A stretch of 64,000 nucleotides of DNA, taken from Otatea glauca. Lineage: Eukaryota; Streptophyta; Magnoliopsida; Poales; Poaceae. The notes beneath the pieces were generated by a model. That model was not told the origin of the DNA. It was given only the letters and a program-made list of their open reading frames with translations, and made no database searches. Below, one piece after another: positions 12,254 to 26,178 of this stretch (position 1 is the stretch's first letter; the number at the start of each line of letters is the position of its first letter). The translations under genes and the position numbers were made by a program. The stretch covers positions 53,445,435-53,509,434 of the forward strand of contig CM070711.1 in assembly GCA_036346275.1 (NCBI GenBank), given 5' to 3'.

Positions 12254-13222
12254 TTGAGATGGGGGAGTAAAAAGGAAGGCAGTGGTGGATGTTGCAGGTG
12301 TGGCATTAAAGGCTGGATCAGGGAGAAGTGAAGGGAAAATGGGGGATGGCAATTAAAGAAATGGTACAGTAGATTTGTTAAAATGGCGAAAATGGGAGTG
12401 AGGACTGTGGAAGAGAGACGAAAAACAATGTGCTGGGCTGCTGGATTGCTGGACAAGGTCAACTGACAGAATTTTGCTTCTCCCACCTCCCGTCCTCACT
12501 ATGTTCTCCCTGAGTTCTCTATTCTATTGTATTGCCATTTTTATTTCATCAGCCCTACTAATTCTTGGTGTATGCCGGGTCACAGCTGTCGCTGCTCATC
12601 AAACTCTCCCGGGCTTCCCGGATCCTCTGCGGTTGCCTTTCGGTGACACCTAGGTGGTGGATGATTTCAGGATGCTGCCTCTGTTTATGAATACATGTCA
12701 TTATAGATTTTAAATTTTGTTTCGAAATATATATCATTCTACAATTTTATGATTTCTTTTATCATATTACCCTTCTATACCTTTCTCTTTAGCTATTTTT
12801 AATATCATTTACTAATATAATATACTAGAGTAAGATACACTATCTAAAGATATAATAAAAATAGGTAATATAGTATTTTGTAGATGTAACTTGCTGAAAA
12901 TACAAGAATTCAAAATAATATCTATTCAGAAACGAAATGACTAATCAGTAACCAAACCAAGTGCTTGATTGAGATGTCATCTATTAAAAACTAGAATGAC
13001 ATTTATGTAGTACTTGTTAACTGTTAGGAGAAGCTCGAGGACCAACAGCAGCAAAGAACTTGCTACCACTGCAAGATATAGAACGAGCAGGTCTCATCTC
13101 ATACACTCCTGCTACATTGTGATTGTGATTTGTGAACAAGGCAGCAGCATCATGGCATCTTACATCATCATAGGATGGGTGGTGCAAACGATCACCACCC
13201 AGAACCTCAGACGTACCGGACC
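12252..13222. other. Upstream region of the receptor kinase
   Basis: The probable kinase promoter is pyrimidine-rich on the minus strand up to ~12.5 kb, with AT-rich DNA beyond. A Stowaway-like MITE seems to lie at about 12674-12945: the left end is GCCTCTGTTTATGAATACAT, and the right end contains the partly matching inverse ATTCAGAAACGAAATG. No gene seen. Confidence 0.4.
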
Positions 13223-13570
13223 TATGGTTGAAAATCGCGGTTTTCGATCTTGTTGGACCGGTGGTAAACCGGTTTAATTCATAAATAAATTCAAAAAAAT
13301 TGAAAAAAAATTGTGCTGCGTAAACCGGTCGAAAATCGGTGAAAACTACTCGATTTTCAATGAAAATTCTGCGAAAATCGCTCAAAAATCAACTCTAAGA
13401 AACATTCAATTGGTCAGTCGGTTTTCGATTTTCTTTGAATTTTTTCCCAAAATTTTTGACTTCTTAACTTTTTGGTTTCTAACGATTTTCGAGTAATTTT
13501 TGGTTCGATATTTTCGATTTTCGAATTTTGGTTTTGGAACGATTTTTTTGAAATGGATTTTATGAACCTT
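13223..13570. mobile_element. Small Mutator-like element built of CGATTTTCG words
   Basis: The left end is TATGGTTGAAAATCGCGG and the right end GATTTTATGAACCTT. Flanking 9-mers TACCGGACC (13214-13222) and GACCGGACG (13571-13579) match at 7 of 9 positions, as expected for an old Mutator-type duplication. The interior is a mosaic of GGTTTTCGA / TCGAAAATCGG in both orientations plus AAACCGGT words. No coding. Confidence 0.55.
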
Positions 13571-14124
13571 GACCGGACGGCGGGACCATGCTGCCGGCGC
13601 AATAATGTGATGAAAACTGGAAAGGCTTCAGGGGAGAGGGCCAGATTTGCACGTCACAGGGACCAACCCCATCCCAAGTTTGGCGGCCGCAGCGGCAGGC
13701 ACAACGACGCTCGCCACCGGAAAGAGAAGCGTGGGGCGCGGGCGCGCGGAGAAAGCGAATGCGGGTGAGCGAAACCGACGAATCATTCATTCGAGCCAGC
13801 CGCGCGTAGCGCGCCGCGCGAATCCGTTGCCACCCACGGGACCGAACAGCTGCTGACCCCAAATCATTGGCGCGGCCCGCTCGGCCGGGTGGCCGTGGTC
13901 CCGCGTGCGGCCGGGATTCTGAGACGACGTCCCTGCTTGATTTGCTTGCGTTGCGACTGAATTAGGACCACGACGCGCCGCTCGACGCTTTGGATTGGCT
14001 TTGGCTATGGTCGCTGCCACGTTTGTCTACTATGGAGAGTGGAGATGAGTTGCTAAATTCGACTGTGTGCAACATTTCTTCTGATCGCGGGTGCTAGTAT
14101 TAGCTGTTTGTCCATCTATCTATA
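13571..14124. other. GC-rich intergenic stretch, no gene recognised
   Basis: Very GC-rich and CpG-rich, with overlapping open frames on both strands that look like composition artefacts (Arg/Ala/Gly-rich, mutually antisense). It may be a lost promoter or exon. I cannot support a gene. Confidence 0.4.
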
Positions 14125-16199
14125 TGTAGCACCGACAGACAACTAAGAGGCCGTCTTTTTAAAAACTTAACATTCTTAACTCTTAAGAAGGTTATGTTTC
14201 TTACACTCCAATAGCTATAATGAGCTACAAAGAACGAAGCTTAAATAATTACAAAGAAAGCTCTAAGAAAAACTAAGCGAAACAAGCCTATATGTGCTCG
14301 TGCGGTCTGACCCGCATCTAAAGTGAGGTTTGACCGGTCGTAGGTGGAGGTCTCACCCCCTTGCTTAATTGGTAGCTAGACCACGCCCTCGGGACAAATA
14401 TGAAAAATTAGCTTGAGTAAACCTAAAAACGGCATAACTTTCACACGCAAGCTCTAAATGATTTGATACTTGGAAGTTGGAACAAAGCAAGACAACTACC
14501 TTAGAAACCTAAATTACAAAAAGATCTTGTAAGAGCACAAAGAAGTTAGAACATTTTGGTTCTTAAAGCTCTGCTGCACCAAATCAGTTTCAAACTAAAA
14601 GGATCCAATTTTCATACTAAAGCTCCAAATGAAATAAAATTTCACACACACTAAGATCAAGACCTCAAGAAGCTATTCCAACAAGAGTTTCTCCAAGTGC
14701 TTGCCAAAGTTGTGACCTTTTCTCACTTAAGCACAAGAGACACTAAAACTGAGCAAAACCGAGACACAATGATCGAGAGAAACTCATGGGAAGAATAAAG
14801 CTAAGGTGGCTAAAGATGGTTTTCCACATGTCCTAGCATTCTCAAATCACGGCAAGAACCAATCCAAATCAAGATTTCAACAATTGAGCAATGAGGAGTT
14901 GATGAATTTCAAACATCTATTAACATTTGGATATGAATGTTTACAATCACTTCTTAGTCACACACAAGCCTAAGGATGACAAAAAAACTCATGCACAAGA
15001 GACATACTCCATCTCTCAAAATTTCTATCCTAGCTCTCATCTACTTGGCTTCACAAGACTTAATCTCTAAGCCACTTCTACATCTTCTTTTATAATGTTG
15101 GCCAAGCCTACATCTGAATACAAAGTCAATTCCATCCACCAACACATGGGCAAACCTGATAAGCCAACACATAACTAGCTTTCACTTACACATGCGGCCT
15201 TCTCAAAGCGCCATTTCCACTTGGCTCCAATAGACCGATTAACCTTGTCTTGTCCTCGAAGCATCCTAAAGCCAATCAAAGCATCTCCGCATGCTTTAAC
15301 ATGTAGCTCGTGGTGCCTAATGACTTTATGTCAAGTCTTCATGCATCTGATCTCCCTCGGATCATCTCTAGTTGCACCAGCCCAAGTCACTTGGCACACC
15401 ACATGCATTAACTCGCTTCTTCACGATACTTGTTCTGTGCTTCTCGTTGAGCCACGTAGCCTCACTCGAACTTGCCTGACCGCATAGATCTAAGCTCTCC
15501 TGTCTAGTCCTAGTCAATTGCCTCTAACAGCTGATATTCTCTAAGCCAACCGTACATCCAAAGAGCAAGTAACCATCTCGAGCACAGTTTAGTGCACTTG
15601 ACTCACGTTAGTCAAAACATGCATCATGCAACACAACAGAACCCAAGCTTAAGCCACGTAGCTTCATCCGAACTTACCTGATTGCACTAATCTCTACTCT
15701 AACGCCTAGTTCCGGCCAATTGTTATTGATCACTAACGTTCTCCAAGCCTAGCCTAACACAGCAAATCAACACGTCTCACACGCTCTGCGAAATAGCCAC
15801 CGGTCTAACCACATCTCTCATGACAGTCATACTGCGACCGGTCAGACTGCTAGCCAACGGCCACTATGACCTCTACCAAACACTTCCAAATTGACTCAAA
15901 CTCATCCTCGGTAACAGGACACTAGTGTGACCACAAACCCAATGTCGGCCATACCACCCAACTCAACTCCAATCCAACAGCCAACCAAAGGCTGGTCTGA
16001 CCACACGCACATGAGCCAACTCAAACCAGAAGACAAAGTTGGTATGACTGCCGGTCCATAGTCAATTAGATTGGTTACCATCTGACAGCAATAATGAAAA
16101 CTACAAATACTCAAAATCAAACTTGAACTTCAACAACCTTTTTACAACAAAGTCAAATACTCATTACGCACCATGGGGTGACCTCCACATGGTCTTATA
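14125..16199 (-). repeat. 3' LTR of the large gag-only element
   Basis: Begins TGTAGCACC. It aligns along its length with 32086-32489 followed by 39346-40650; shared blocks include ATAACTTTCAC, GCTCTGCT.CACCAAA and GTTGTGACCTTTTCTCACTT. It ends at GGTCTTATA beside the polypurine tract. The end should be TACA, so it is mutated. Several CCGGTC/GACCGG words recur inside. The intact target at ~15043-15050 is the unoccupied counterpart of the Tourist insertion in the other LTR. Confidence 0.8.
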
Positions 16200-16214
16200 A
16201 TCTTCCCCTTGATG
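16200..16214 (-). other. Polypurine tract of the large element
   Basis: On the minus strand this reads CATCAAGGGGAAGAT, directly against the start of the 3' LTR. It marks plus-strand priming and fixes the element's orientation. Confidence 0.7.
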
Positions 16215-18243
16215 AGTATATTAACAAACACGAAAAAGGCATGAATTTGTTTTTGAGAAAGAAAAACAATTCAGTTGCAAAGCCACACATGATCCATTTG
16301 AAAAGAAAGAAGAGTACATGAAAATGTGAAAGGGTGGTAACACCAAGAAGGAGCAATTTTTCCACAAAAGCTTCAGACCATACCTAAAACCTCACAAAAG
16401 CTCAATCTTGCTAAGGGTCCAAAGAAAAGAGCAATTGCTCACCATGACCATTTTCATTGCAATAACAAGAGCCAAAAATGCAAGAGAGAAAAATGAAGTG
16501 CAATAAAGCTCCCCTAACTCATATATCTCATTTTGGCATTTTTAGGTTCTAAAAAGTGAATTTTGCAACTTATAACACAAAAATGCATATTCTCCTTATT
16601 TATGCCATTTTTTCCTAATTGCTGCAAATTATGCTTTTTTCATCAAATTTTCTCCCGCTTTTAGCAATATAGACATCAAGGCATACATCTCCCTCTCAAA
16701 TTACACATGCCACCAGTTGGAGCTAAAAGCCATAAGGAAAAGCATGTATGCATACATGAAAGTGCAAAACCTACAAGAGCTGTGAAGATAAAGTGAGGTT
16801 GAATGCATAAAAGAATTTCAACAAAGCCATAAGGTGCATAGAAAGCTATCAACATCATGACTAAGCATGTATAACAAATCTAGGCAAAGATAGCACAAAG
16901 TATTGCAAGTCAAATTGATTACATGTTATGCAGAGCTTCACAGTTGATAAGTTCAACTAAAGGTATCCTAATATGGGCCAAACCATGTCAAAAAAGTCCA
17001 AATGAAACCAAGAAGCTATAATTAAGACAATTTAGTGTGCTACAAGTTCCAAGTTGAACCACTTTGCTCAATCATCGTTGTAAATTAGCAAATTTAACAT
17101 TTGGCATTTGAGACTCGCCATTGAGTACATTTATGACATTATACTTGAATTTAAGCAATTTCCTTTGTGACCTCTTGCTTAGCTACTAAATCGGCATTAC
17201 TCAAAAAAATATAGTCTTTGGTCATACAGACTCTTTTTTGAGATTGACTATTAAGGCCATAATTTAACAGAACATACACATCATTCAGGTTGAGCACAAG
17301 ATAAAAAGATCAAAGATCCACTCATTGGTCCATAAGCAATACCTGAACCGAGTCACAAATGCATAGGGGAAGTAAACTTATGATTCAAGATAGAACTAGC
17401 TACTTCAAACTAAAGCTTAGGGCCTGTTTGTTTCAACTTTGGATTCTCTAAAAGCTGATTCTCCAAAAGTTGGAATCCAAAAGCACATATGAAGTGGATT
17501 GTGGATTCTAGTGTATATGGGTGGGCTGGATTGTGAGAATCGGATTTCTAGAATCGGGCTGTTTGTTTCTGATTCTGCTTTTGGAGCCAGAATTCAAAAT
17601 CAAAAGCTAAAACAAACAGGCCCTCAATCTAGATTCAAGATTCAACTAAGCATTTTTGAATCGGCAAGAATGATAAAATAATCACTAGAGTAGTAATTAG
17701 TCAAAAAGATCCAACAATTTGTAATTTTTAGTTCAAGTTGTCCTTAATGTTCAGCTAGCATGGCAAGAGATATAATCATACATGTAATGGCATGACAAAG
17801 CAAGCTAAGTAGACAAGATATAGAAATAAACAATAGCAATTTTGCAATACATCACATATGAGTAATAAACAAAGTCCACATCTACATGATCATATTTTGC
17901 ATGTGATGCAATATGGTGCAAAGAGGGAAACAAAATAAAGCAAACTGCCCCTGAACACAAGAAAATACAGAAAGGACCAAGATCCCCCTAAGCACAAGGG
18001 GCAAGAAGAATCAGCAGAAAGCACTCTCAAGAGAAGGTACCACTCATAAGGGCCAACTCACAAAAGTCACACTCCAGACGGCCAACTCACAAAAGTCACA
18101 CTCCAGACTCTCTACTCACTAAGAATGGCTAGAAGGACTAAAAGAAGAGAGAGCCAGGCTCTATACTCCACATGGTCACTAGGAAAGAGATAAATTATAG
18201 CTAAGGAGTGAATCTACAACACTACCTATCCCTATTACTAGAC
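16215..18243. other. Internal region of the large element between gag and 3' LTR, non-coding
   Basis: AT-rich sequence with no retroviral-type domain on either strand. In an autonomous Copia element pol would lie between gag and this end, so pol is missing. It contains the Tourist MITE at 17420-17623. The segment continues at 21347 after the solo LTR. Confidence 0.5.
17420..17623. mobile_element. Tourist-like MITE (PIF/Harbinger)
   Basis: A 204-bp element with ends GGGCCTGTTTGTTTC and AAAACAAACAGGCCC, flanked by TTA (17417-17419) and TCA (17624-17626), a slightly mutated three-base duplication. The interior has inverted GGATTCT / AGAATC words. Confidence 0.75.
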
Positions 18244-21200
18244 TTTAACACCCCAAAATTAGCACAATAATATTTTAATACTTATTTCTATTTTTTTGGT
18301 ATTTTTGTTGAATTCATCTAGAATTTATAAAAGTATTTTTCTATTTTTATATTAACAAAAAGATTTGCTGTAGAAAAATTACAACTCTAAATTTCTGAAA
18401 TTTTTACAGTAATTTGAAAATATCTCAAGGTATTTTTGAGAAATTTTAAGCCACATTTGCTATTGTTTCAAAGTCTTTTAATTTTCAGCAATTAAATAAT
18501 TCAAAAAATAATAAAAGTGGTCCCACCTGTCAGTCAGTGTTCTTCAACCTCCAACTAGCTAACAAAGAGCTCGGTTCTTCTCTCCTTCCTCCATTGCAAA
18601 ATTTTGGAAGCTTCAAATCCTGTCAATTCCTCACGAGTTTTCTTTCCGAACTTGTGCCAGATCAATCCCCGGTCGTTCTCTTTCCATCTCCAACCTCCTT
18701 TCCCAAATTTAGTGCCCAAATTTCGCATTCTTTCCATTTCAAAAGTTTCCATATCTGAGTTGGTTTCTTTCTATCCGACCATCCCCAACCCTATATAAGG
18801 TGAGCGTCGTGCTCTTCTTCTTTCGCACAACCCGTTTCTCCTCTTGTCCCAAGCTTTTGCGCCCCAGTTTGGCCAGAGCACCACAATAACCCGGAGCACG
18901 AATTGAACATCGGCTGGCCGTCCTCGCGAGCTTCCCGACGCCTCAGACCTCCTCTTCCTGAACCATTCGCGTCACATCGTGTTCCCGATCGTTGCGAAGG
19001 TAACCCCGCAATCAATTCAGGTTTAGTGCATCATGTATGATGAATTTTGAGTTTTCCCGAAGTGTATTCGTTGCCATTCATCATCGTTCATCTCACTGTT
19101 GCGTCACCATCTGTGCTTCTCCGCCATTGCCGTGGTCACCTTTGAGTTCGTCGTGTCACGAGCTTTCTCATACTCCTCTTGGTCCGGCCTTAGCCCTAGC
19201 TTTACCTCTTGTGCCTTGACCCCTTCCTTGCCTCCGTTGCTAGCATGTGGCTAGGCACTCTGTGTTGATCTCGGGTGAACAGTAAGCAAGGTTATTGTAG
19301 CAGCTCTAGGAGAGAGAATATCAGATGAAAAGGAAAAATAAAAATATATAAGTTTTTCAAAAATTTATGATTATATTCAGTGATTCAATTTTTTATTTTT
19401 CTTTATAAAAATAATTAAAAAAATCGAAAACCCTTTCTTTATTGCTTTATGTGATTTAAACTTTTCAAAAATCCGTTCTCCCTCATACGAGCTCCGATTG
19501 AGGTGATTCCAATTTATAAGAATTTGTAAAATCAAGATATATTTATTGGTGAATTTTATTTAATTTTTGGATTTGTGATTGCCCTCTGTTTTGGTATTTA
19601 TTACTTTATGTATTCGTTACGCGTAGACGTTGAAGTGGCCGAGGTGCTCGAGGGTGAATCACTACTCCAAGAGCAAGGTATAGAATAGGAGCAATACCTT
19701 TTCCAAGGCAAGTTTTGCTTTGATCATGTTGAACCCATGTTTTAAAAGTTATATTGCTTTAAACTATTACATGCTAATTCAAGTATACTGTTTCAATTAA
19801 TTTGGGACTAGCTATTCAACCTAATTGAATTATATCTACCTTGTCATTTTTATGCCATGAATCATTTGTCACCCTAAGATGATTAATTTATTAGTTGGTT
19901 GCTAATAGATGCAAACGTGGGTTGGTTAGATCGTGTGTAGTATGCTTAGCCATGCCACGTACAACTCATGTCTTTTGGAATATCAAAATCAATCTTGACT
20001 AATGGAATATGGAACATGTTTGTGAAAGGGAGTGTCAGGTGGTATCATACAATGATATTGAGTGGCAGTGATATGTGTCACGAAACGATGTTGACATGTT
20101 GATGGCACGTGGTGCATGATAATCAACTGGGGTGGTTAAATGATTTAGACTGGGGCAAGTGGCAAGAGTTGTGATTTATGGAGGGCCAGTGTGGCATTGG
20201 GCGGTCGTGTTGTTTTTGATGGGAAAGTGAATGGAAGTTGATGATATGTGATATTGGTTATTGCGAGTATTTGGAAGTCCTGCCTTGGTCAATTAAGGAC
20301 TTAACGTTGCAAGCCTTTGAACTGGGCCAAACATACTACCACATGTCTGGTAGACCGAGCTGATTAATTTGCAATATTTATATTTTGGTACTGTCATGGT
20401 GGTGTGGGTTCCGGGTGTACGGGTAGATTCACATGGCACAAGAGGGCCCCCCTGTGAGTGATAACCAGTCCCTGCAGTGGTGAAACATCAGCGGACAGTA
20501 CTGGGTATAGACAGAACATTGTAAAGGTTTTGTCATGATCTCTCTATCACACACCAAAGGAAGTGTGTTAATAGATTGGCAATAAGAGATGATTATGTCT
20601 TGTGGGTAAAGTGTAAAACCTCTACAGAGTGTGTCAAACCTATTCGAATAGCCGTGTCTGCGGTATTGGACAGTGCTTGAGAATTACAGTCAAGGGTTAG
20701 ATTTTAATGAAAAACTTGGGAAGGAAGGAAATTGGCCAAGGAAAGTTATGGAAATCGATTTAGGGCTGTATGCTAGTTTACTTTGTGAAATAACTGAGAA
20801 ATTTACTATTATTGTTGTTGTTTTACTGGTTTTCAATCTATTTATTGTATTCAATTGGAAAATACTGCTTTACTGCAAAACAATCATATCAGCCATCCAT
20901 TGAAACAAGCCATGCATGTAGTATAATAGACTGCATTCTATGCACAACTTGTTGAGTGCTTTATGTACTCACCCTTGCCATAACAAACCCATCAGTTGAA
21001 GAAAAGTCTACATCTACGTTGGAGGAGGAGCTCTACGAGGAGGTGAGTGTCTGGGAGTTGAACCTTATCAGATGCCTGTGGCATGTTGATGGGATTCACC
21101 GACGATCTTCGTTCTGCTGCTGTTTATTTACTTTGATTTAGAGCCATTGAGGCCTAATAAATATAAGTTTGACCTAAAGGTTGTTCAACTATCTCTTATT

Positions 21201-21341
21201 CAATAAATGAGTCTTTTAATATGTTTCCAATGTGTATGATTGTGATATATTATACCTAAGTTGTAACTATGTGCACTAGTGTGATCCTGGACTAGTGCAT
21301 GATATACAGAGAGTCCAAATTTGCATATTCGGGTCCTAACA
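18244..21341 (+). mobile_element. Solo LTR (3.1 kb)
   Basis: Starts TTTAACACCCC (TGTAACA mutated) and ends GGTCCTAACA, with a perfect 5-bp duplication TAGAC on both sides (18239-18243, 21342-21346). It is homologous to 24199-28232. A TATA box (TATATAAGG, ~18791) precedes a GC-rich transcribed-type segment, so it reads on the plus strand. No internal region remains, indicating LTR-LTR recombination. Size and TGTAACACCC start suggest a large Gypsy-type LTR; the family assignment is inference. Confidence 0.85.
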
Positions 21342-21346
21342 TAGAC

Positions 21347-21592
21347 ACTAGTGATTGAAAAAGTAATCTTAACCTAGACTGGAGAGAGCACAACTTAAAA
21401 GACCCAAAATATGCCTAAGAGGGACTCATGCAAGAAATGATTCTATCCTTAACTCAGCCAACCCTACAACTAAAAGGCCCTTGATGATATGCAAAGAAAA
21501 GCAGGAGTACCGTATGCACAAGTAAAGCTCACATAAGCATAATGAACTATAAAGCACATGAGCATAAATACATGGAGCATACCAAAGGATAC
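21347..21592. other. Short internal segment of the large element
   Basis: Old host sequence of the gag-only element left between two solo LTR insertions. No coding recognised. Confidence 0.4.
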
Positions 21593-23217
21593 TGAAGGAC
21601 CATGTGGAGGTCCATCCATGTTTGTGATGAGTATTTGACTTTATTTGAGCAAGGTGTGCTCAAGTTTGAGTTTGATTTGGATTCATTTTCAAAATGAAGC
21701 AATTTGAGTTGTCTCTGCCAGAGTGGCGAGACTGGTCGATGGACACGGAGTGATGAGTTGGATGGTTTATTGCACATCTTTGTGGGCATTGCTATGTGAG
21801 GAGTTTCCTTGTCTTTGGTGGTTGCGGGACGACGGTGCTAGGTCATGGTGAGGCGAAGGATGACCGGACTAGGCGAGGAGCGCGGAGGTCCAGACGGTTG
21901 GGAGATCGCGGAAGATGATCGGAGACCGAGTCCGGGCAAGTCAAGAAGACAAGGAAAGGAGTTGATGCTAGCTAGATGCCGCGTGGATCAATGAGGGCCA
22001 TCGGATTGAGGTCTAGTTGATAGGTTAGCGGGTCTAGGTAGTATGCTTTGAAAACGTGCAAGAAAACCCAGTATGTGTGTGGGTTTTGGGTTAGCCTTGC
22101 ATGGCTGCGTGTGTGGGTTAATCCTAGCCCTTAGATGAGTGCTCTAGGGTTGAGGACTCATCCAAGGGTGGTAGATGGCCCAAGAGTAGTATAAATAGGG
22201 GTGGAGGGTAGCCTTCCCTCTTGAAGGTGTTGAGGTTTTGATGCTCATTTGAGCTTTGCCCACATGAATGTGAGGCTTTGTAACCTCCTTCCAGAAATGA
22301 AAGTTTTATCCATCCACCTCTGAATTTATTTTATGCATTTACATTATGTCTTTACTTTACGCAATTTAAATTCAACATTTACTTTCCGCAATTACATTCC
22401 CGCAATTTACTTTCAAGTAATTTGGATTTGCCTCCTCCTTCTAAATGCTGCTGATCTTGGATGTTTTGAGTGTGTTCATATGGTTTTACATCTCTTTTGC
22501 ACTCTTGGATTGAGTAGAGAACATCTTTTCTTTCAAGTTCCAACTTTGTTCGTAACTTGTTCTTCGCAAGCAGATAGTCAGTGTTTGATTTTTTAAAAAT
22601 ATAGAAAATCCTTTTGAGTGATTCTTGTTGGAGGAGGTGCGGGACTCTGATATACACCTGAATAAAAATTTTGGAGTTCACTTGTTGCACCTTTTGGGCG
22701 CCATGAGGTGAAAACCAAGCCCCAAACTTTCTGCTCGAAGTTCTTGAGCATACTGTGTTCTTAGATTTTTCCTGTTTTTTTTGTAAGGATTTTTGAGGAG
22801 AAATTTGGTGGAGTTCTTGACAACTCTGATGCTCATAGGGAGAAAAACTCTCAGAATTTTGTGAGCTGAAGAAACCGACCAACCTCCTGTGCAAATTGAG
22901 GACAAGTTCTGGAAATTCTACTTTTGCTTTTTCTGAAAGTGACTTTTGTGATTTGAATTGATGTCCTTTCTAAAAGCAAGAGTTTGAATTGATTCCTCTT
23001 TATCTTGGACACTAGACAACCAGGATTGTGACTCAAAAATCCCCACATATTTTATGGTACTTATCCATGCAAGCTTGGGGTACACATAGTTATCTAGTTT
23101 TTCGGGTTTTTCACAATTTCCTTTGAGCGATCTTGTCGAGGTTTTTGTTGGAGTATTTTGGGGGAATCTTTATTTGCGACCATTCACCCCCCCTCTGTTC
23201 GCTATCTCGGTCCTTCA
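21593..23217 (+). mobile_element. Solo LTR (1.6 kb)
   Basis: Ends are TGAAGGACC and GGTCCTTCA, a 9-bp inverted terminal repeat, with a perfect 5-bp duplication GATAC (21588-21592, 23218-23222). A TATA-like TATAAATAGGGG at ~22191 gives plus orientation. A C-rich run CACCCCCCCTCTG lies near the 3' end. No internal region. Confidence 0.88.
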
Positions 23218-25384
23218 GATACATCATAAATAAAGCATGCCTAGATAAAACTCATGTACCCACAATAGAGTATGAAAGCATGTAAGCATAAAGCAATTAA
23301 TAAAATAAAGGAAAATATCCTCTTTTCAACCTTGAACTCTAGCCTCAATTCGTTTTTCAACCATCAACTCTAAAACTGTTCACTTTACAACCTTGAACTC
23401 TCAAAACTGTCTAAGGCACCACCTTGAGCTATCCACCACGATTTTCATTTGACATGGCGCCCATGTAGTAGTGGTTTCGACACATAATTAAGCTGGTTTC
23501 AGATTGACATGGCATCCATGTGTGCACATATAGTTGAATCAGTAGCAATTAGTAGACACAAAAAAATAGAACCTGCAATTGCTACACTTCTCTCCCCTCA
23601 CTGCTCTCTTCCTCTTCTCCCCTCTTTCCCCTCTACTACAAAGCAACAGTTGTTGTGCCCCTAGGTGAGCCTCGAAGAGTTAGGCTTGGGCTTGCCAGGC
23701 ATAAGCTTCACCACATGCGCCACACCCCTACCCCCACCGGCAAGCCTCTACACCTACAACCTTCTCCTCTCCCATTCGTATCTCTGTACCTACCATCTAT
23801 ATCATCTTTCCATTTCTTTAAGATCCGAAGGTCGGCGCTTCAATGATGGTGTCCATGGCAACAGCGAGGTGTCTGGTCCGACGCAATGGTAGGTGAGAAT
23901 TAGGATTCCATGGTTCATATTTGAGATATACGTCCGGATTTATATCTCAGCTTTGTGATTGTGATCCAATCTTGCAATTTTGTATCGGATTCTTGATTTG
24001 TTCCCCTTTTGAGTCCAAGTTTTAACAATTGGCCGATGATGACTCAGTGGTGGCAATGTATTGATTTGTTGCTTATGTGCATTCTTGCCCATGAAAAGCA
24101 TCGGATAGATGGCCATGGCTTAGATAGCTTGTCTTTGATGAAACATATACAAAAACCAAGAAAGGGACCACAAGATGGAGGAGCATATATGGAGCACCTG
24201 TAACATCCTAAAATTAGCACATTATAGTTTTAATATTTATTTCTAATTTTGTGAGATTTTTCCTAACTTTTCTGGATTTTATAAATGCTTTTCCTATTTT
24301 CCTAAATCCTCATCTAACCAACCCATTTTGCTGGTTAAAACCCCTCTTTTTCATGTGGAAATCGTGTTTTTCCCGGTTCGAACGCAATCTTGATCGTGTT
24401 GGATTCTATCTCCTCGAGGCCTTCTGGGGCTATTTAAGATGAGCACTTGGACCGTCTCTCCTTACTCAACCCGTTCCTCCGCTCGTTCCATGCTTTCATG
24501 CTCTTGTTTGCCCAGAACGCCACGAAGTCCCGAAGTTGTCCCCGGCGTTGCCCGACATGCCCTCTGAGCTCTCCGACGCCTCAGAGCACTTCTTCCCAAA
24601 CCGTCCGAGTCAAGTTGTGTTCTTGATCGTCGCGAAGGTAACTCAATCAATTTTGAGTTTGTTGCATCGTATTTAATGAATTTTGCAAACTTCCCTAGCT
24701 TTGCATGACTCCATTGTTCTGTTGCTCTGTGCTATGCTGCTCTTTGTGTTGGAACCATAGCAAGAGGCCAAGTCGAGGAAAGAGAGAAGGAAAAAAAGCG
24801 AAAAGAACAAGGAAAATTCAAAATTAAAAAATCAGGCCTGACTTCAGCATGACGCAGTAAATTGATTTTTCCTTTATAAAAATAATTCCAAAAATTCAAA
24901 AAATCCTTTTTCTTATTTTTTTATTTTAATCTTCCGAAAGCTCATTCTCCTTGATACAAGCTCCGATTGAGGCGATTCATATTTCTAAATTTATCTAAAA
25001 TCAAGCCTTTTATTCCAGAGCCATTTGTTTTCAATTTATAGTTTCATTGAGTCTTTGTTTGTCATTTATTTGCATTTCCACTTTCTTTTCCGGTAGACGT
25101 TGATCCCTAGGGAGTGAACGAAGGATTTGAAGATCAAGACTCAACAACAGTGTTTGAACAAGGCACATCATAACTGTTGATCATATTGAATCTATGTTTG
25201 CAAAAGTACTTTATCTTGTACAAATTGCATGCTTTTTATGTACCAATGATTATTTGCTGGGAATAGCTAAATACCTAATTGTCATTATACCACCTTGATT
25301 ATTGAAATGTCATGTATCCATTGTTACCCTAGGTTGGGCCATTATTAGTTGGACATGATTATACTACTAACAATGGGTTACCGT

Positions 25385-26178
25385 TAGGGATGAAAAAGGA
25401 TCAGATAGTTTCTGACCGATCCGGACAATTTTCGGATACGGATTCTGTCGGATCGGATACGGATTTTTTTGTCTGAAAGAGATATGGATTTGGTAGCTCA
25501 CTATCTGTCGGATACGGATACAGATTCGAATAATCTGGATATTGATGGGCTGGATATACAGATATGCATGTGGGGTGAACCAAGTCTACTCTTTTGGCCA
25601 AAAAGGTTTGTGAATTTCAAAATCATTTTCTAATTTAATTAATTCACAAATAAAGTTTTAATTATTAAACTTGGCAAACTAGCTCAAAAAATTATAGGAT
25701 TTTTTGGGAAAGTTCCTGACATATTCTATCATTTAGAAAAATTATTTTCAAGATTTTATTATATTTTAAATTTTCTCAGAAATTCAAACACTACTGTCCT
25801 TAATAGGAAATATTTTAAATAAGTAGCTAAAAATGCATAAAAACTCATAAATACATAATTTATTATTTTAAACATAGTTCAACAAAGAATGAAAATCTTG
25901 GGTCATTACATGTTCTTCATGAATGTTGGGATCAAATAAACTAGTTTCATTTTTTGTTCATTTTGTGTGTACAATCTAAGGGGTTATCATGTTCCGATAA
26001 ATATCCATGACCGTATCCGTTTCGATCCGTATTTGATTCGTATCTGTATTCGATATTATTCGTATTCGTATTCATATTCATATCTGAACTATCCGTATAT
26101 GTATCTGTATCCAAAAAAATATGAAAACAAATATGGTAGAGCTATTATTCGTTCGTATCTGATCCATGTTCATCCCTA
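25385..26178. mobile_element. Non-autonomous hAT element made of GGATACGGAT words
   Basis: A 794-bp element. Ends are TAGGGATGAAAAAGGATC and GATCCATGTTCATCCCTA, flanked by 8-mers GTTACCGT (25377-25384) and GTTACCAT (26179-26186), 7 of 8 matching. TAGGGNTG ends with an 8-bp duplication are typical of hAT. The subterminal 150-200 bp on each side are reiterations of CGGATACGGAT / ATCCGTATCC. The middle is AT-rich. No transposase. Confidence 0.82.

Noticed and set aside
13472..13862. Overlapping ORFs at the CpG-rich stretch
   Set aside because: They start inside a transposon, run antisense to each other and contain no recognisable protein motif.
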